A stretch of DNA of 5,980 bases from JBAZOD01 sp041648955. Its GTDB lineage: Bacteria; Patescibacteriota; Patescibacteriia; Patescibacteriales; JAQTRU01. Each line of letters begins with the position of its first letter. Positions within the stretch are counted from its first letter, which is position 1. This document shows positions 1-5,833 of this stretch, piece after piece. Where the stretch lies: NCBI GenBank assembly GCA_041648955.1, contig JBAZOD010000060.1:1-5980 (forward strand), in the 5' to 3' direction. A model generated the notes under the pieces. The model did no database searches and was not told the origin of the DNA. It worked only from the letters and a program-made list of their open reading frames with translations. Both the position numbers and the translations under genes were made by a program.

Positions 1-1
1 G

Positions 2-850
2 CTGTCAATTGTAACTATTACAATTTTAATTTTAGCTTTGTTCTCTATAAATTTGCTTTTAACAGTGAGAATTATAAGCGATACGGCCATCAACGCCGTT
101 AAAGAAAAAATTGATATTAGCTTGTATCTAAAATCCGATTCTCCCGAGGAGGAAATTTCCGTCTTGAAATCGCAGATCAGCAATTTGAGCCAGGTGAAAG
201 ATGTAACTTATGTTTCTAAGGCTGAAGCTTTGGAGTTTTTTCAAGAAAAAAATAAAGATAATCCGGAAATTTTACAAGCCTTGCGAGAACTGGGGAAAAA
301 TCCTTTAACTCCTAGTTTGGTTATTACTCCTCAAAACGCAGATACGGCTTCTGAATTAATAAATAATCTCAATAATATTCAAAGCGATTTAATTGAGTCG
401 CGCAATTTTACGGATCATAAATTGCTTTTGGAAAAAATTAACAGTATCACCGGTAAAGTTAACGAAGTCGGAATGACGGTGAGTTTGATTTTTATCTTAA
501 CTACCCTGCTGGTAGTTTACAATGCCATCAGAGTGGCAATCTATACCCATCGCGAAGAAATTGGTATTATGCGCTTAGTTGGAGCTTCTAATTCTTTTGT
601 TCATATGCCGTTTTTTATTTCCAGCTTGATTTATACTTTTATCGGTTTGGCGATTGCAATTTTAATTTTTTATCCGTTTTTAAGCTTACTCCAGCCTTAT
701 TTGGAAACTTTTTTCTTCGGCTATAATATAAATATTATATCTTATTTCAATGCTAATTTTATAAAAATTTTTGGCTTAGAATTTTTAGCTGTCGCTTTAA
801 TAAACGCTTTAGCAAGTTTAATGGCAGTAAGAAAATATTCCAAAGTTTAG
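2..850 (+). CDS. ftsX: Cell-division ABC transporter permease FtsX (5' end outside window)
   Basis: FtsX is the membrane subunit of the FtsE-FtsX complex, which couples ATP hydrolysis at the division site to activation of cell-wall hydrolases outside the cell. The reading frame is open from base 2, so the N-terminal cytoplasmic tail and start codon lie upstream; 282 residues are visible, close to a full FtsX of about 300. In order one sees the first membrane helix (the first ~20 visible residues), an extracytoplasmic domain of about 110 residues, then three further hydrophobic helices. The second helix ends in the family signature YNAIRVAIYTHREEIGIMRL followed by VGAS, matching the FtsX/MacB-type permease domain. 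The protein ends with a basic tail (AVRKYSKV) and TAG. ftsE would be expected just upstream. A hairpin terminator follows 42 bp after the stop. The family call is secure. Confidence 0.93.
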   Translation: MSIVTITILILALFSINLLLTVRIISDTAINAVKEKIDISLYLKSDSPEEEISVLKSQISNLSQVKDVTYVSKAEALEFFQEKNKDNPEILQALRELGKNPLTPSLVITPQNADTASELINNLNNIQSDLIESRNFTDHKLLLEKINSITGKVNEVGMTVSLIFILTTLLVVYNAIRVAIYTHREEIGIMRLVGASNSFVHMPFFISSLIYTFIGLAIAILIFYPFLSLLQPYLETFFFGYNINIISYFNANFIKIFGLEFLAVALINALASLMAVRKYSKV

Positions 851-891
851 GAAGACTGTTGAATGTTTCAGAGATTTTTTTCAATTAAATT

Positions 892-921
892 TTAAGCCGC
901 CAGGAGGTGGCTTAATTTTTT
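892..921 (+). terminator. Intrinsic terminator after ftsX
   Basis: A 9-bp stem pairs 893-901 (TAAGCCGCC) with 906-914 (GGTGGCTTA), with one G-T wobble and a four-base loop (AGGA). Six T residues follow at 916-921. This is a canonical rho-independent terminator for ftsX. It sits only 11 bp before the next same-strand start, so the downstream gene needs either readthrough or a weak promoter embedded here. The loop and 3' arm contain AGGAGGTG, a perfect Shine-Dalgarno-like string, but it is too far (23 bases) from the next ATG for normal use. Confidence 0.8.
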
Positions 922-932
922 AAAAATTTTTT

Positions 933-2015
933 ATGGCCAGAGAAATAAAGCCAATTAAATTTCCCGAGGATGAATCGGCCCACAATCATATAATTGAATG
1001 GTGGTATTTTAATGGTAATCTGCGGGATGAAGAGGGGAATGAATATTCTTTCATGAATTGCCTTTTTAAGGCTGATGTAAAAAAAGTAAAAATTCCTTTT
1101 TTAAGCCGGGCGCCTTTTAAAAATATTTATTTTTTTCATTCTATCTTATCTGATATAAAAAAGAAAAAGTTTTATCCGATAGTTGATTATATTTCCGCTA
1201 TTTCCAAAGATAGTTTTCAGAAACCTCTTCTTTTTATCAATCATACGAGTCCTATATTGATAAAGGGATATGTAAATCGTTCCCTAGAAGAGACTCATAA
1301 ATTTTCTTATCGCCTCAAAGATGACAATATAGATTTGAAAATGATTTCAACCAAGAAGCCATTATTGGAGAGCGGCCAAGGTTATATAAAAGTTTGCGGG
1401 CGAGGCAGCTATTATTATTCTTTGACTAATTTAAAAACCGAGGGCGAAATAAAAATCGGCAAGAAAATTATAAAGGTAACAGGAAAATCATGGATGGATC
1501 ACCAGTGGGCAGATGTGAGCTACTCTAAGGATAAATGGAGCTGGTTTTCCATTCAGCTTGATAACAATATTGAATTGATGTGTTGTGAATATAGCGATTG
1601 TAAAAGTAAAGGCTATTTATCGGATATTGTTTACCAAAATGGCAAACAGGAGAATCTAAAGGGCTTGGAGTTAATTCCGGGAAAAGATATTTGGAAAAGC
1701 AAAAAAACACAGGCCAAATATCCTCTAACCTGGGAGATAAAAATTCCAGATAAAAAAATTGATCTTAAAGTTTCCGCGTTAGTTAAAGATCAAGAAATTA
1801 TTTTTGGCTCTATCAATTATTGGGAAGGTCCTCTCAAGGTGGCGGGAAAAATCGACGGCCGAGAAGTTCAAGGAAAAGGCTTCATGGAATTGGTCGGTTA
1901 TAATTCTAATTACGGCAATATTGATTATATAAAGAATGAATTGGAAAAAGTAGCTGGCTATTTATTGTCATCTCCCAGAAAAAAATTAGGGAAAATTTTT
2001 AAAAGCTTGCGCTAA
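933..2015 (+). CDS. CrtC/AttH-type lipocalin-like domain protein
   Basis: The 360-residue protein carries the conserved landmarks of the CrtC/AttH family (carotenoid 1,2-hydratase-like, two lipocalin-like beta-barrels). The N-terminal motif is HNHIIEWWYFNGNL (residues 17-30), then YYSLTNL (161-167), SWMDHQW (186-192), and the C-terminal YWEGPLKVAG (296-305) and GKGFMELVGY (314-323). Length is normal for the family and both barrels appear complete. CrtC hydrates carotenes, but most relatives have no proven substrate, and nothing nearby suggests carotenoid synthesis, so only the fold and family are claimed. No signal peptide or membrane helix is visible, so a cytoplasmic location is inferred, whereas many relatives are exported. 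The ATG at 933 is the only reasonable start: an in-frame TAA lies at 921-923 and the next Met is residue 41, beyond the EWWY motif. No Shine-Dalgarno is adjacent. A bidirectional terminator follows. Confidence 0.82.
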   Translation: MAREIKPIKFPEDESAHNHIIEWWYFNGNLRDEEGNEYSFMNCLFKADVKKVKIPFLSRAPFKNIYFFHSILSDIKKKKFYPIVDYISAISKDSFQKPLLFINHTSPILIKGYVNRSLEETHKFSYRLKDDNIDLKMISTKKPLLESGQGYIKVCGRGSYYYSLTNLKTEGEIKIGKKIIKVTGKSWMDHQWADVSYSKDKWSWFSIQLDNNIELMCCEYSDCKSKGYLSDIVYQNGKQENLKGLELIPGKDIWKSKKTQAKYPLTWEIKIPDKKIDLKVSALVKDQEIIFGSINYWEGPLKVAGKIDGREVQGKGFMELVGYNSNYGNIDYIKNELEKVAGYLLSSPRKKLGKIFKSLR

Positions 2016-2028
2016 AAATTGATAAAAT

Positions 2029-2058
2029 AAAAAAATCCGGCTAAGGGCCGGATTTTTT
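2029..2058. terminator. Bidirectional intrinsic terminator between convergent transcription units
   Basis: The stem pairs TCCGGC (2036-2041) with GCCGGA (2047-2052) around a TAAGG loop. It is extended by A-T pairs between the A run 2029-2035 and the T run 2053-2058. On the plus strand the T run terminates the CrtC-like gene. On the minus strand the complement of the A run gives a 7-base U tract, which would terminate the five-gene operon whose last stop is at 2080-2082. Placement between two converging genes fits dual use. Confidence 0.88.
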
Positions 2059-2079
2059 GTTTGGGGACGGAGAAAGAAT

Positions 2080-2802
2080 TTATAATATAAAGCTTGTTAA
2101 ATATTTTACCAAAAATTGTGAATAATAAATTCCTGTTAGTATAAAAATTGATGCCACTCCATATCGGAGCCATTTTTCTATTATTTGAATGATATTAAAT
2201 ATTTTACCGACCGCCTGCATGCTGAAGGCGATTAAAATTGAAAAGACTATTACTGGCAATCCAGTACCAGCAGCGAAAAAACCCGGCAAAATCAAGCCCG
2301 CCATGGAGTTCAAAGTAAGCGGTATTAGAACGCCAAAAAATAAAACACCGCTATAAGGGCAGAAAGCAAGGGCAAAAAGTACGCCTAAAGCCAACGATCC
2401 TAAATATCCTTTACTCGCCAATCGTAATTTTATTTTTTCGATTATCTGATTATTGTTTTTTAAATTGATTCTAATAATTCCGAACATAATAAGTCCGATG
2501 ATTATTAGAATCGGACCTAAAATTTTATCGCCCCAATTTTGGAAAATGCTGGCAATTTGGAAAGAAGAAAAGCCGAAATAAATTAAAGTAGCGAGCAAAG
2601 TATAGCTAATGCCTCGGCCTAAAGTATAAAAAAGTCCGGACAAAATTGTGTGCTTCGGAGTTTTAATGTCTTTAGAAATAAAAGCCACTGCCGTAATATT
2701 GGCTGCTAAAGGACAAGGGCTAATAGATGTCAAAATGCCCAAGAGAAACGCCGAAAGAACCGGCAAATTGTAATTATCAATTAGAATATTAATTAAATCC
2801 AT
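2080..2802 (-). CDS. ArsG-like / CcdA-DsbD-related six-helix transporter
   Basis: This 240-residue protein is almost entirely membrane-embedded, with six predicted helices (about residues 12-37, 53-76, 93-113, 133-160, 167-195, 212-236). The two halves each carry a Cys-Pro motif: SPCPLAAN (Cys30, helix 1) and FCPYSGVLFFG (Cys148, helix 4). They are its only cysteines. This is the hallmark of the CcdA/DsbD transmembrane-domain family, which passes electrons from cytoplasmic thioredoxin to thiol proteins outside the membrane. The start of the protein and the SPCPLAANITA stretch most resemble the subgroup named ArsG, reported as an efflux permease for trivalent aromatic arsenicals in arsEFG clusters; I recognise this from memory, not from a search. 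It begins 1 bp after the ArsF-like stop with no Shine-Dalgarno, so translational coupling is likely. It is the last gene of the operon. Whether it exports a substrate or relays electrons is unresolved. Confidence 0.8.
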   Translation of the reverse strand: MDLINILIDNYNLPVLSAFLLGILTSISPCPLAANITAVAFISKDIKTPKHTILSGLFYTLGRGISYTLLATLIYFGFSSFQIASIFQNWGDKILGPILIIIGLIMFGIIRINLKNNNQIIEKIKLRLASKGYLGSLALGVLFALAFCPYSGVLFFGVLIPLTLNSMAGLILPGFFAAGTGLPVIVFSILIAFSMQAVGKIFNIIQIIEKWLRYGVASIFILTGIYYSQFLVKYLTSFIL

Positions 2803-2803
2803 A

Positions 2804-3271
2804 TTATTTATTTAGGAGATTATTTATTCTATTTCTCAAATAACTTTTAAATTGAACTTCATTCTGAGTCAAGCGCCAAACTTGAGTATCCTGGCTAATA
2901 TTGTCTTGCCCGTTATAAATAGTGTTAATAAATAAAGCTGAACCGCTGGCCTGAAATTTTTGAGCTAATTCTTTGTTCTCCAATGAATCAATATTTATCT
3001 CCCTAAATTCAATTTTGCCATCGCGCAGTTCCGATTGGAAATATTCGTAGATAGTTTCGCCAGATAATTTGCCAATAGCGATACAAGTCGCACAACGCTG
3101 GGTGGTGTGGAATAAAAAAACTTCAATTTTATCGGGTTTTGATTTGTTTTCTCCGATTTCAATATTATTTTTTGATTCAGATAATTTAACAATAGGGCTT
3201 TCTGCGGCACAGCCAGTTAAATAAAATACCCCCAGAATTAAAAAAGCAGAATTTAATATTTTTCTATTCAT
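2804..3271 (-). CDS. ArsF-like thioredoxin-fold lipoprotein
   Basis: The 155-residue product starts with a lipoprotein signal peptide. After MNRK comes a hydrophobic stretch and the lipobox LTGC, giving lipidation at Cys21 and anchoring on the outer face of the cytoplasmic membrane. A low-complexity linker (about 22-47) leads into a thioredoxin-like domain that starts KIEVFLFHTTQRCATC. Its CATC pair is Cys60/Cys63. The only cysteines in the protein are the lipidated one and this pair. The HTTQRCATC pattern and following helix match the family called ArsF, proposed as a subunit for reducing nitro-aromatic arsenicals next to ArsG. Here the neighbour downstream is indeed the ArsG-like protein (1 bp gap), and the upstream permease stops 5 bp before this ATG. 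The natural partner is therefore the CcdA-like protein, which could keep the CATC pair reduced. Function on arsenicals is inferred from homologous clusters only. Confidence 0.8.
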   Translation of the reverse strand: MNRKILNSAFLILGVFYLTGCAAESPIVKLSESKNNIEIGENKSKPDKIEVFLFHTTQRCATCIAIGKLSGETIYEYFQSELRDGKIEFREINIDSLENKELAQKFQASGSALFINTIYNGQDNISQDTQVWRLTQNEVQFKSYLRNRINNLLNK

Positions 3272-3276
3272 AATTT

Positions 3277-4257
3277 TTATAAGATCGCATTAAATAAGTA
3301 GCCCATAATTATAATTCCAAAAATAGTAATACCAAAGAATGTAGCTAAAAGAGGCCAGCGCATAACTTTTTTAAGAATTATTGCTTCGGGAAGAGACAAC
3401 GCCACAATCGCCGTCATGAAAGATAAAACAGTCCCCAGCGGAGCGCCTTTCCCTGCCAAGGCCTCCATTATCGGGAGTACACTGACGGAATTAGCATAGA
3501 GCGGGACGCCTAAAATAACAGCCAAGGGGACCGTCCATAATGATTTAGATGATAAGTAATGTTCGATCAGGCTGCTCGGAACGAAACCATGAATAATAGC
3601 ACCAACACCTACGCCTAAAACTACGTATGGGAATATTTTTTTTGTAAGAGTCAATCCATCTGTCCAAAAACAACTGATTAATTTTCTGAATTTTTGTTTG
3701 GTTTCGTTATTAGCTTTTTCTATCCGAGCTTTTGATCTGAAGTTTAAAAGTTCTGGTATTACATACTTTTCCAGTTTTAGTCTTTGGATTAATATTCCGC
3801 CCAGTACGGCAATTATAATTCCAAATAGGTTATATAAAATAGTAACTTTTATCCCAAACATAGCTGGGAAGAGATATAGGGAAGACTCATTAATTAACGG
3901 CGAGCTGATTAGGAAAGTAAAAGTTATTCCGAGCGGTATTCCTGCCGCCATAAAACCAATAAACAAGGGGATTGAAGAGCAAGAACAAAACGGCGTAACT
4001 ATTCCCAGTAGGGCGGCCATTAGGTAATTTATTCCAAACCAACGTTTTTTCGTCAAAATATCTCTAGCTTTTTCCATCGGGAAATAGTAATTAACGCCTG
4101 CCATTATAAAATTAATAATTAACAAAAGAAGGCCGATTTTTATCGTGTCATAAATAAAAAAATTAATAGTATTGGCTAAATAAGAATTTTTTGCTAAACC
4201 TAATAGATTATAGCTAAATAAATTCGCCAATAATTGAATGGGGTAAAAAATATTCAT
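3277..4257 (-). CDS. ArsP/DUF318-family permease with CSCSS motif
   Basis: The 326-residue multi-spanning protein belongs to the predicted permease family (ArsP_1, former DUF318). It shows TPFCSCSSIPLFIGF around Cys91/Cys93 near the start of a helix, then ISSPLINESS (117-126). A hydrophilic central loop follows (about 160-205), and a second half carries GVPLYANS (250-257) and LSLPEAIILKK (287-297). Roughly eight hydrophobic helices can be counted. Characterised ArsP proteins export trivalent organoarsenicals, using conserved cysteines to bind the metalloid; many other members have unknown substrates. A third cysteine, Cys196, lies in the central loop. The permease is commonly found beside small CxxC thioredoxins, as here: the thioredoxin stop is 19 bp upstream and the ArsF-like lipoprotein starts 5 bp downstream. 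The bases AAAGAG just before the ATG are the only weak Shine-Dalgarno-like signal among the starts in this window. The family call is firm; the substrate is unknown. Confidence 0.87.
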   Translation of the reverse strand: MNIFYPIQLLANLFSYNLLGLAKNSYLANTINFFIYDTIKIGLLLLIINFIMAGVNYYFPMEKARDILTKKRWFGINYLMAALLGIVTPFCSCSSIPLFIGFMAAGIPLGITFTFLISSPLINESSLYLFPAMFGIKVTILYNLFGIIIAVLGGILIQRLKLEKYVIPELLNFRSKARIEKANNETKQKFRKLISCFWTDGLTLTKKIFPYVVLGVGVGAIIHGFVPSSLIEHYLSSKSLWTVPLAVILGVPLYANSVSVLPIMEALAGKGAPLGTVLSFMTAIVALSLPEAIILKKVMRWPLLATFFGITIFGIIIMGYLFNAIL

Positions 4258-4276
4258 AACTCTTTATCTAATTTAT

Positions 4277-4582
4277 TTAGCAATTGCCTCCGCAAGAGCA
4301 ACCGCTAATTGGCTTATCTGCCAAAGGCTTGTTGCCTGAATTTATTAATTCTTTTATCTTTTCTAAATTTGGGAGCTGTCCCGCTAAAATTACCTTGTCG
4401 TTAATAACTAGAACGGGAGATGACATAACGCCCATTTCTATAATCTTTTGGACATCTGATAAATATTCAACCTCTATTTTGAGATCAAGATCGGCCACGG
4501 CTTTTTTAGTCAATTCAAATAGTTTTTTGCAGGTCGGACAGCCTGATCCCAAAACTTGAATAGATTTAATCTGGTTGTTCAT
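4277..4582 (-). CDS. Small thioredoxin-fold protein (CPTC) with Cys-rich C-terminal tail
   Basis: The 101-residue protein is a minimal thioredoxin/glutaredoxin-like fold of the 'redox-active disulfide protein' type. It has the beta strand IKSIQVLGSG, the active site GCPTCKK (Cys15/Cys18), and the cis-proline region GVMSSPVLVIND (Pro56). A helix PNLEKIKELI follows at the expected end of the domain. There is no signal peptide, so it should be cytoplasmic. It continues past the usual end (about 80 residues) into a tail that finishes CSCGGNC (Cys95, Cys97, Cys101), likely a thiol or metal(loid)-binding site. It starts 10 bp after the YibE/F stop and ends 19 bp before the permease. Such thioredoxins recur beside DUF318 permeases, and a comparable protein (ArsE) belongs to arsEFG clusters. 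A role as electron donor or metalloid carrier for the neighbouring membrane proteins is inference. The start ATG is immediately followed by fold-forming sequence; no Shine-Dalgarno is visible. Confidence 0.87.
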   Translation of the reverse strand: MNNQIKSIQVLGSGCPTCKKLFELTKKAVADLDLKIEVEYLSDVQKIIEMGVMSSPVLVINDKVILAGQLPNLEKIKELINSGNKPLADKPISGCSCGGNC

Positions 4583-4592
4583 GATTTTAAAA

Positions 4593-5714
4593 TTATTTTG
4601 TAATGGATTTTTTTGATTTAAGCGATGCTAAGAATGTCGCTATCGGCATTGATAAAATAACTCCGATGCTGCCGACCAGGGTTCTCACTATTTCCGTACT
4701 GACTATTTCTGTGTTAATTAATCGGCTGAAGGTGACGCCATTAGTGTTTAAAACAAACAACAAAAGCAAGGGGAGAGAGGCACCGACATAGGTCAAAAAT
4801 AAAGTATTTATAATCGCTCCCAAATGGGCATTGCCAACTCTATAAGCTAAAATAAAAACTTTGCCAGACGGCAGATTGGGGTTAGCCTCTTTTATTTGTT
4901 CTACCGCTTCAATTTGTCCAATAATAATATCGTCCAAAACTCCGACTGCTCCGATAATAAAGCCGGCCAGAAGCAATCCCTTGAAATTTATAACCGCCTG
5001 TCCAACGCCGATTAAAAAGGCGGATTCTTCCTGGGAAAAACCGGTTAATCTAGTTAAGTCTGCAAAAATTACTGATAAAATTAGAGTAACAAACAGAGAA
5101 ATAAGAACTGATAAAACAGCCAGATGAGATTTTTTATTAAAACCCTCTGTCAGATAAATTATAATGGCGAGAATTACCAAGCTGCCGATCAAACTTATCA
5201 GAAATGGATCTCGGCCGGCTAATATTTGCGGCAAAATAAATTTTATAATAATTATAAAACTTGCGAATAAACTTAATAATGCCTTAAATCCTTTAAATCT
5301 TCCTACTAAAAGAGTCATTATAACAAAAATGGCAGTCAGAAGATAAATATAGCCGCTTCTAACAAAATCGACTACATAATAAACCATTTCTCCTGATTCA
5401 TCAGTATAGCCTTCAACGAAGACTTTATCGCCAGTTTTGTAAAAACCAGCATCAGCCACTTCAATATCTGATATGCCGTTGTATATTATTTCTTTTCCTT
5501 TCCATTTTCCTTCAAGCCCCTGTAATTTTAAATTTTGCTGTTTGAACTTTGATCCATCTTCTCTGGTGATCTCTTTTACGGCCATCACTTCTATCACCTT
5601 AGCTTTGAATGTCTCCGGCTCATTAGCGGCTTGATCAGCCCGAGAAATTGCGGGGATAAACAAGAAAGTTAATCCAACTACTGTTAAAATTGTTTTAAAA
5701 ATAATTTTATTCAT
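4593..5714 (-). CDS. YibE/F family membrane protein
   Basis: This 373-residue protein matches the YibE/F family, whose biochemical function is not established. It begins with a signal peptide-like segment (basic MNKIIFK, hydrophobic core, AISRA before Asp27). Next comes a beta-rich soluble domain (about 35-120) predicted to face outside, with FKAKVIEV, KTGDKVFVEGY and YYVVDFVRS. Seven hydrophobic segments follow (about 121-138, 143-164, 169-189, 197-220, 242-265, 296-321, 343-365). Family landmarks are GAVGVLDDIIIGQ (255-267) and YRVGNAHLGAIINTL (291-305), usually followed by a YVGAS stretch, as seen here. It has no cysteine at all, unlike the four downstream proteins. It is the first gene of the five-gene operon, 10 bp before the thioredoxin. 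A possible promoter lies so close to the ATG that the transcript may be leaderless. Confidence 0.88.
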   Translation of the reverse strand: MNKIIFKTILTVVGLTFLFIPAISRADQAANEPETFKAKVIEVMAVKEITREDGSKFKQQNLKLQGLEGKWKGKEIIYNGISDIEVADAGFYKTGDKVFVEGYTDESGEMVYYVVDFVRSGYIYLLTAIFVIMTLLVGRFKGFKALLSLFASFIIIIKFILPQILAGRDPFLISLIGSLVILAIIIYLTEGFNKKSHLAVLSVLISLFVTLILSVIFADLTRLTGFSQEESAFLIGVGQAVINFKGLLLAGFIIGAVGVLDDIIIGQIEAVEQIKEANPNLPSGKVFILAYRVGNAHLGAIINTLFLTYVGASLPLLLLFVLNTNGVTFSRLINTEIVSTEIVRTLVGSIGVILSMPIATFLASLKSKKSITK

Positions 5715-5720
5715 AATTTA

Positions 5721-5749
5721 ATGGTAGTTCATAATAAGATAAAGTTCAA
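5721..5749 (-). promoter_or_regulatory. Candidate promoter of the YibE/F-led operon
   Basis: Reading the minus strand, a -35-like TTGAAC (complement of 5744-5749, 4 of 6 consensus bases) is followed after 17 bp by a -10-like TACCAT (complement of 5721-5726, 4 of 6). Initiation seven bases on would fall at the A of the start codon (5714), predicting a leaderless or nearly leaderless mRNA. That agrees with the absence of a Shine-Dalgarno site. Both boxes are weak and AT-rich alternatives exist further upstream, so this is tentative. Confidence 0.33.
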
Positions 5750-5757
5750 GCATGCTT
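5748..5757. repeat. 10-bp perfect palindrome, possible operator
   Basis: AAGCATGCTT is a perfect inverted repeat in otherwise AT-only intergenic DNA. It touches the candidate -35 box of the minus-strand operon and lies about 40 bp upstream of the cold-shock gene's -35 box. The position suits a regulator-binding site for the operon, but a single 10-bp palindrome can arise by chance. Confidence 0.3.
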
Positions 5758-5769
5758 TTTTATATAATT

Positions 5770-5800
5770 AATCTTTTTAAATTTAAATATATTAAAGATT
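5770..5800. repeat. Inverted repeat overlapping the cold-shock promoter
   Basis: AATCTTT (5770-5776) and AAAGATT (5794-5800) form a 7-bp inverted repeat around an AT-only spacer. The right arm runs into the -35 hexamer TTGACA. The whole stretch 5761-5798 is nearly pure A/T, as expected of an UP element contacted by RNA polymerase alpha subunits. It could equally be an operator; the two readings cannot be told apart by sight. Confidence 0.35.
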
Positions 5801-5827
5801 GACAAGAAAAGTTTTTCATGCTAATAT
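5799..5827 (+). promoter_or_regulatory. Strong sigma-70-type promoter for the cold-shock gene
   Basis: A perfect -35 hexamer TTGACA (5799-5804) is followed by exactly 17 bp and the -10 box TAATAT (5822-5827, 4 of 6). An extended -10 TG lies at 5819-5820. An AT-only UP-like tract is immediately upstream. Transcription should begin near 5834, leaving a leader of about 114 bases before the ATG at 5948. This is the best promoter in the window. Confidence 0.8.
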
Positions 5828-5833
5828 TAAATA

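Noticed and set aside
902..935. AGGAGGTG as the ribosome binding site of a small unlisted gene
   Set aside because: No ATG, GTG or TTG lies 4-12 bases downstream, and the string is part of a good terminator stem-loop.
2995..3210. Minus-strand 71-residue frame inside the ArsF-like gene
   Set aside because: It overlaps in another frame a gene with a clear lipobox and CxxC domain; no independent motif or start signal.
4686..4716. Short direct repeat (ACTATTTC.GT twice) in the YibE/F gene
   Set aside because: It only encodes TEIVS-TEIVR, keeps the frame and is too short and imperfect to be more than local duplication.
3698..5346. Plus-strand reading frames opposite the operon (such as 3698-4027, 4284-4559, 4861-5127, 5164-5346)
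   Set aside because: They lie fully antisense to well-supported conserved genes, have low-complexity Ile/Pro/Lys-rich products and show no family motif.
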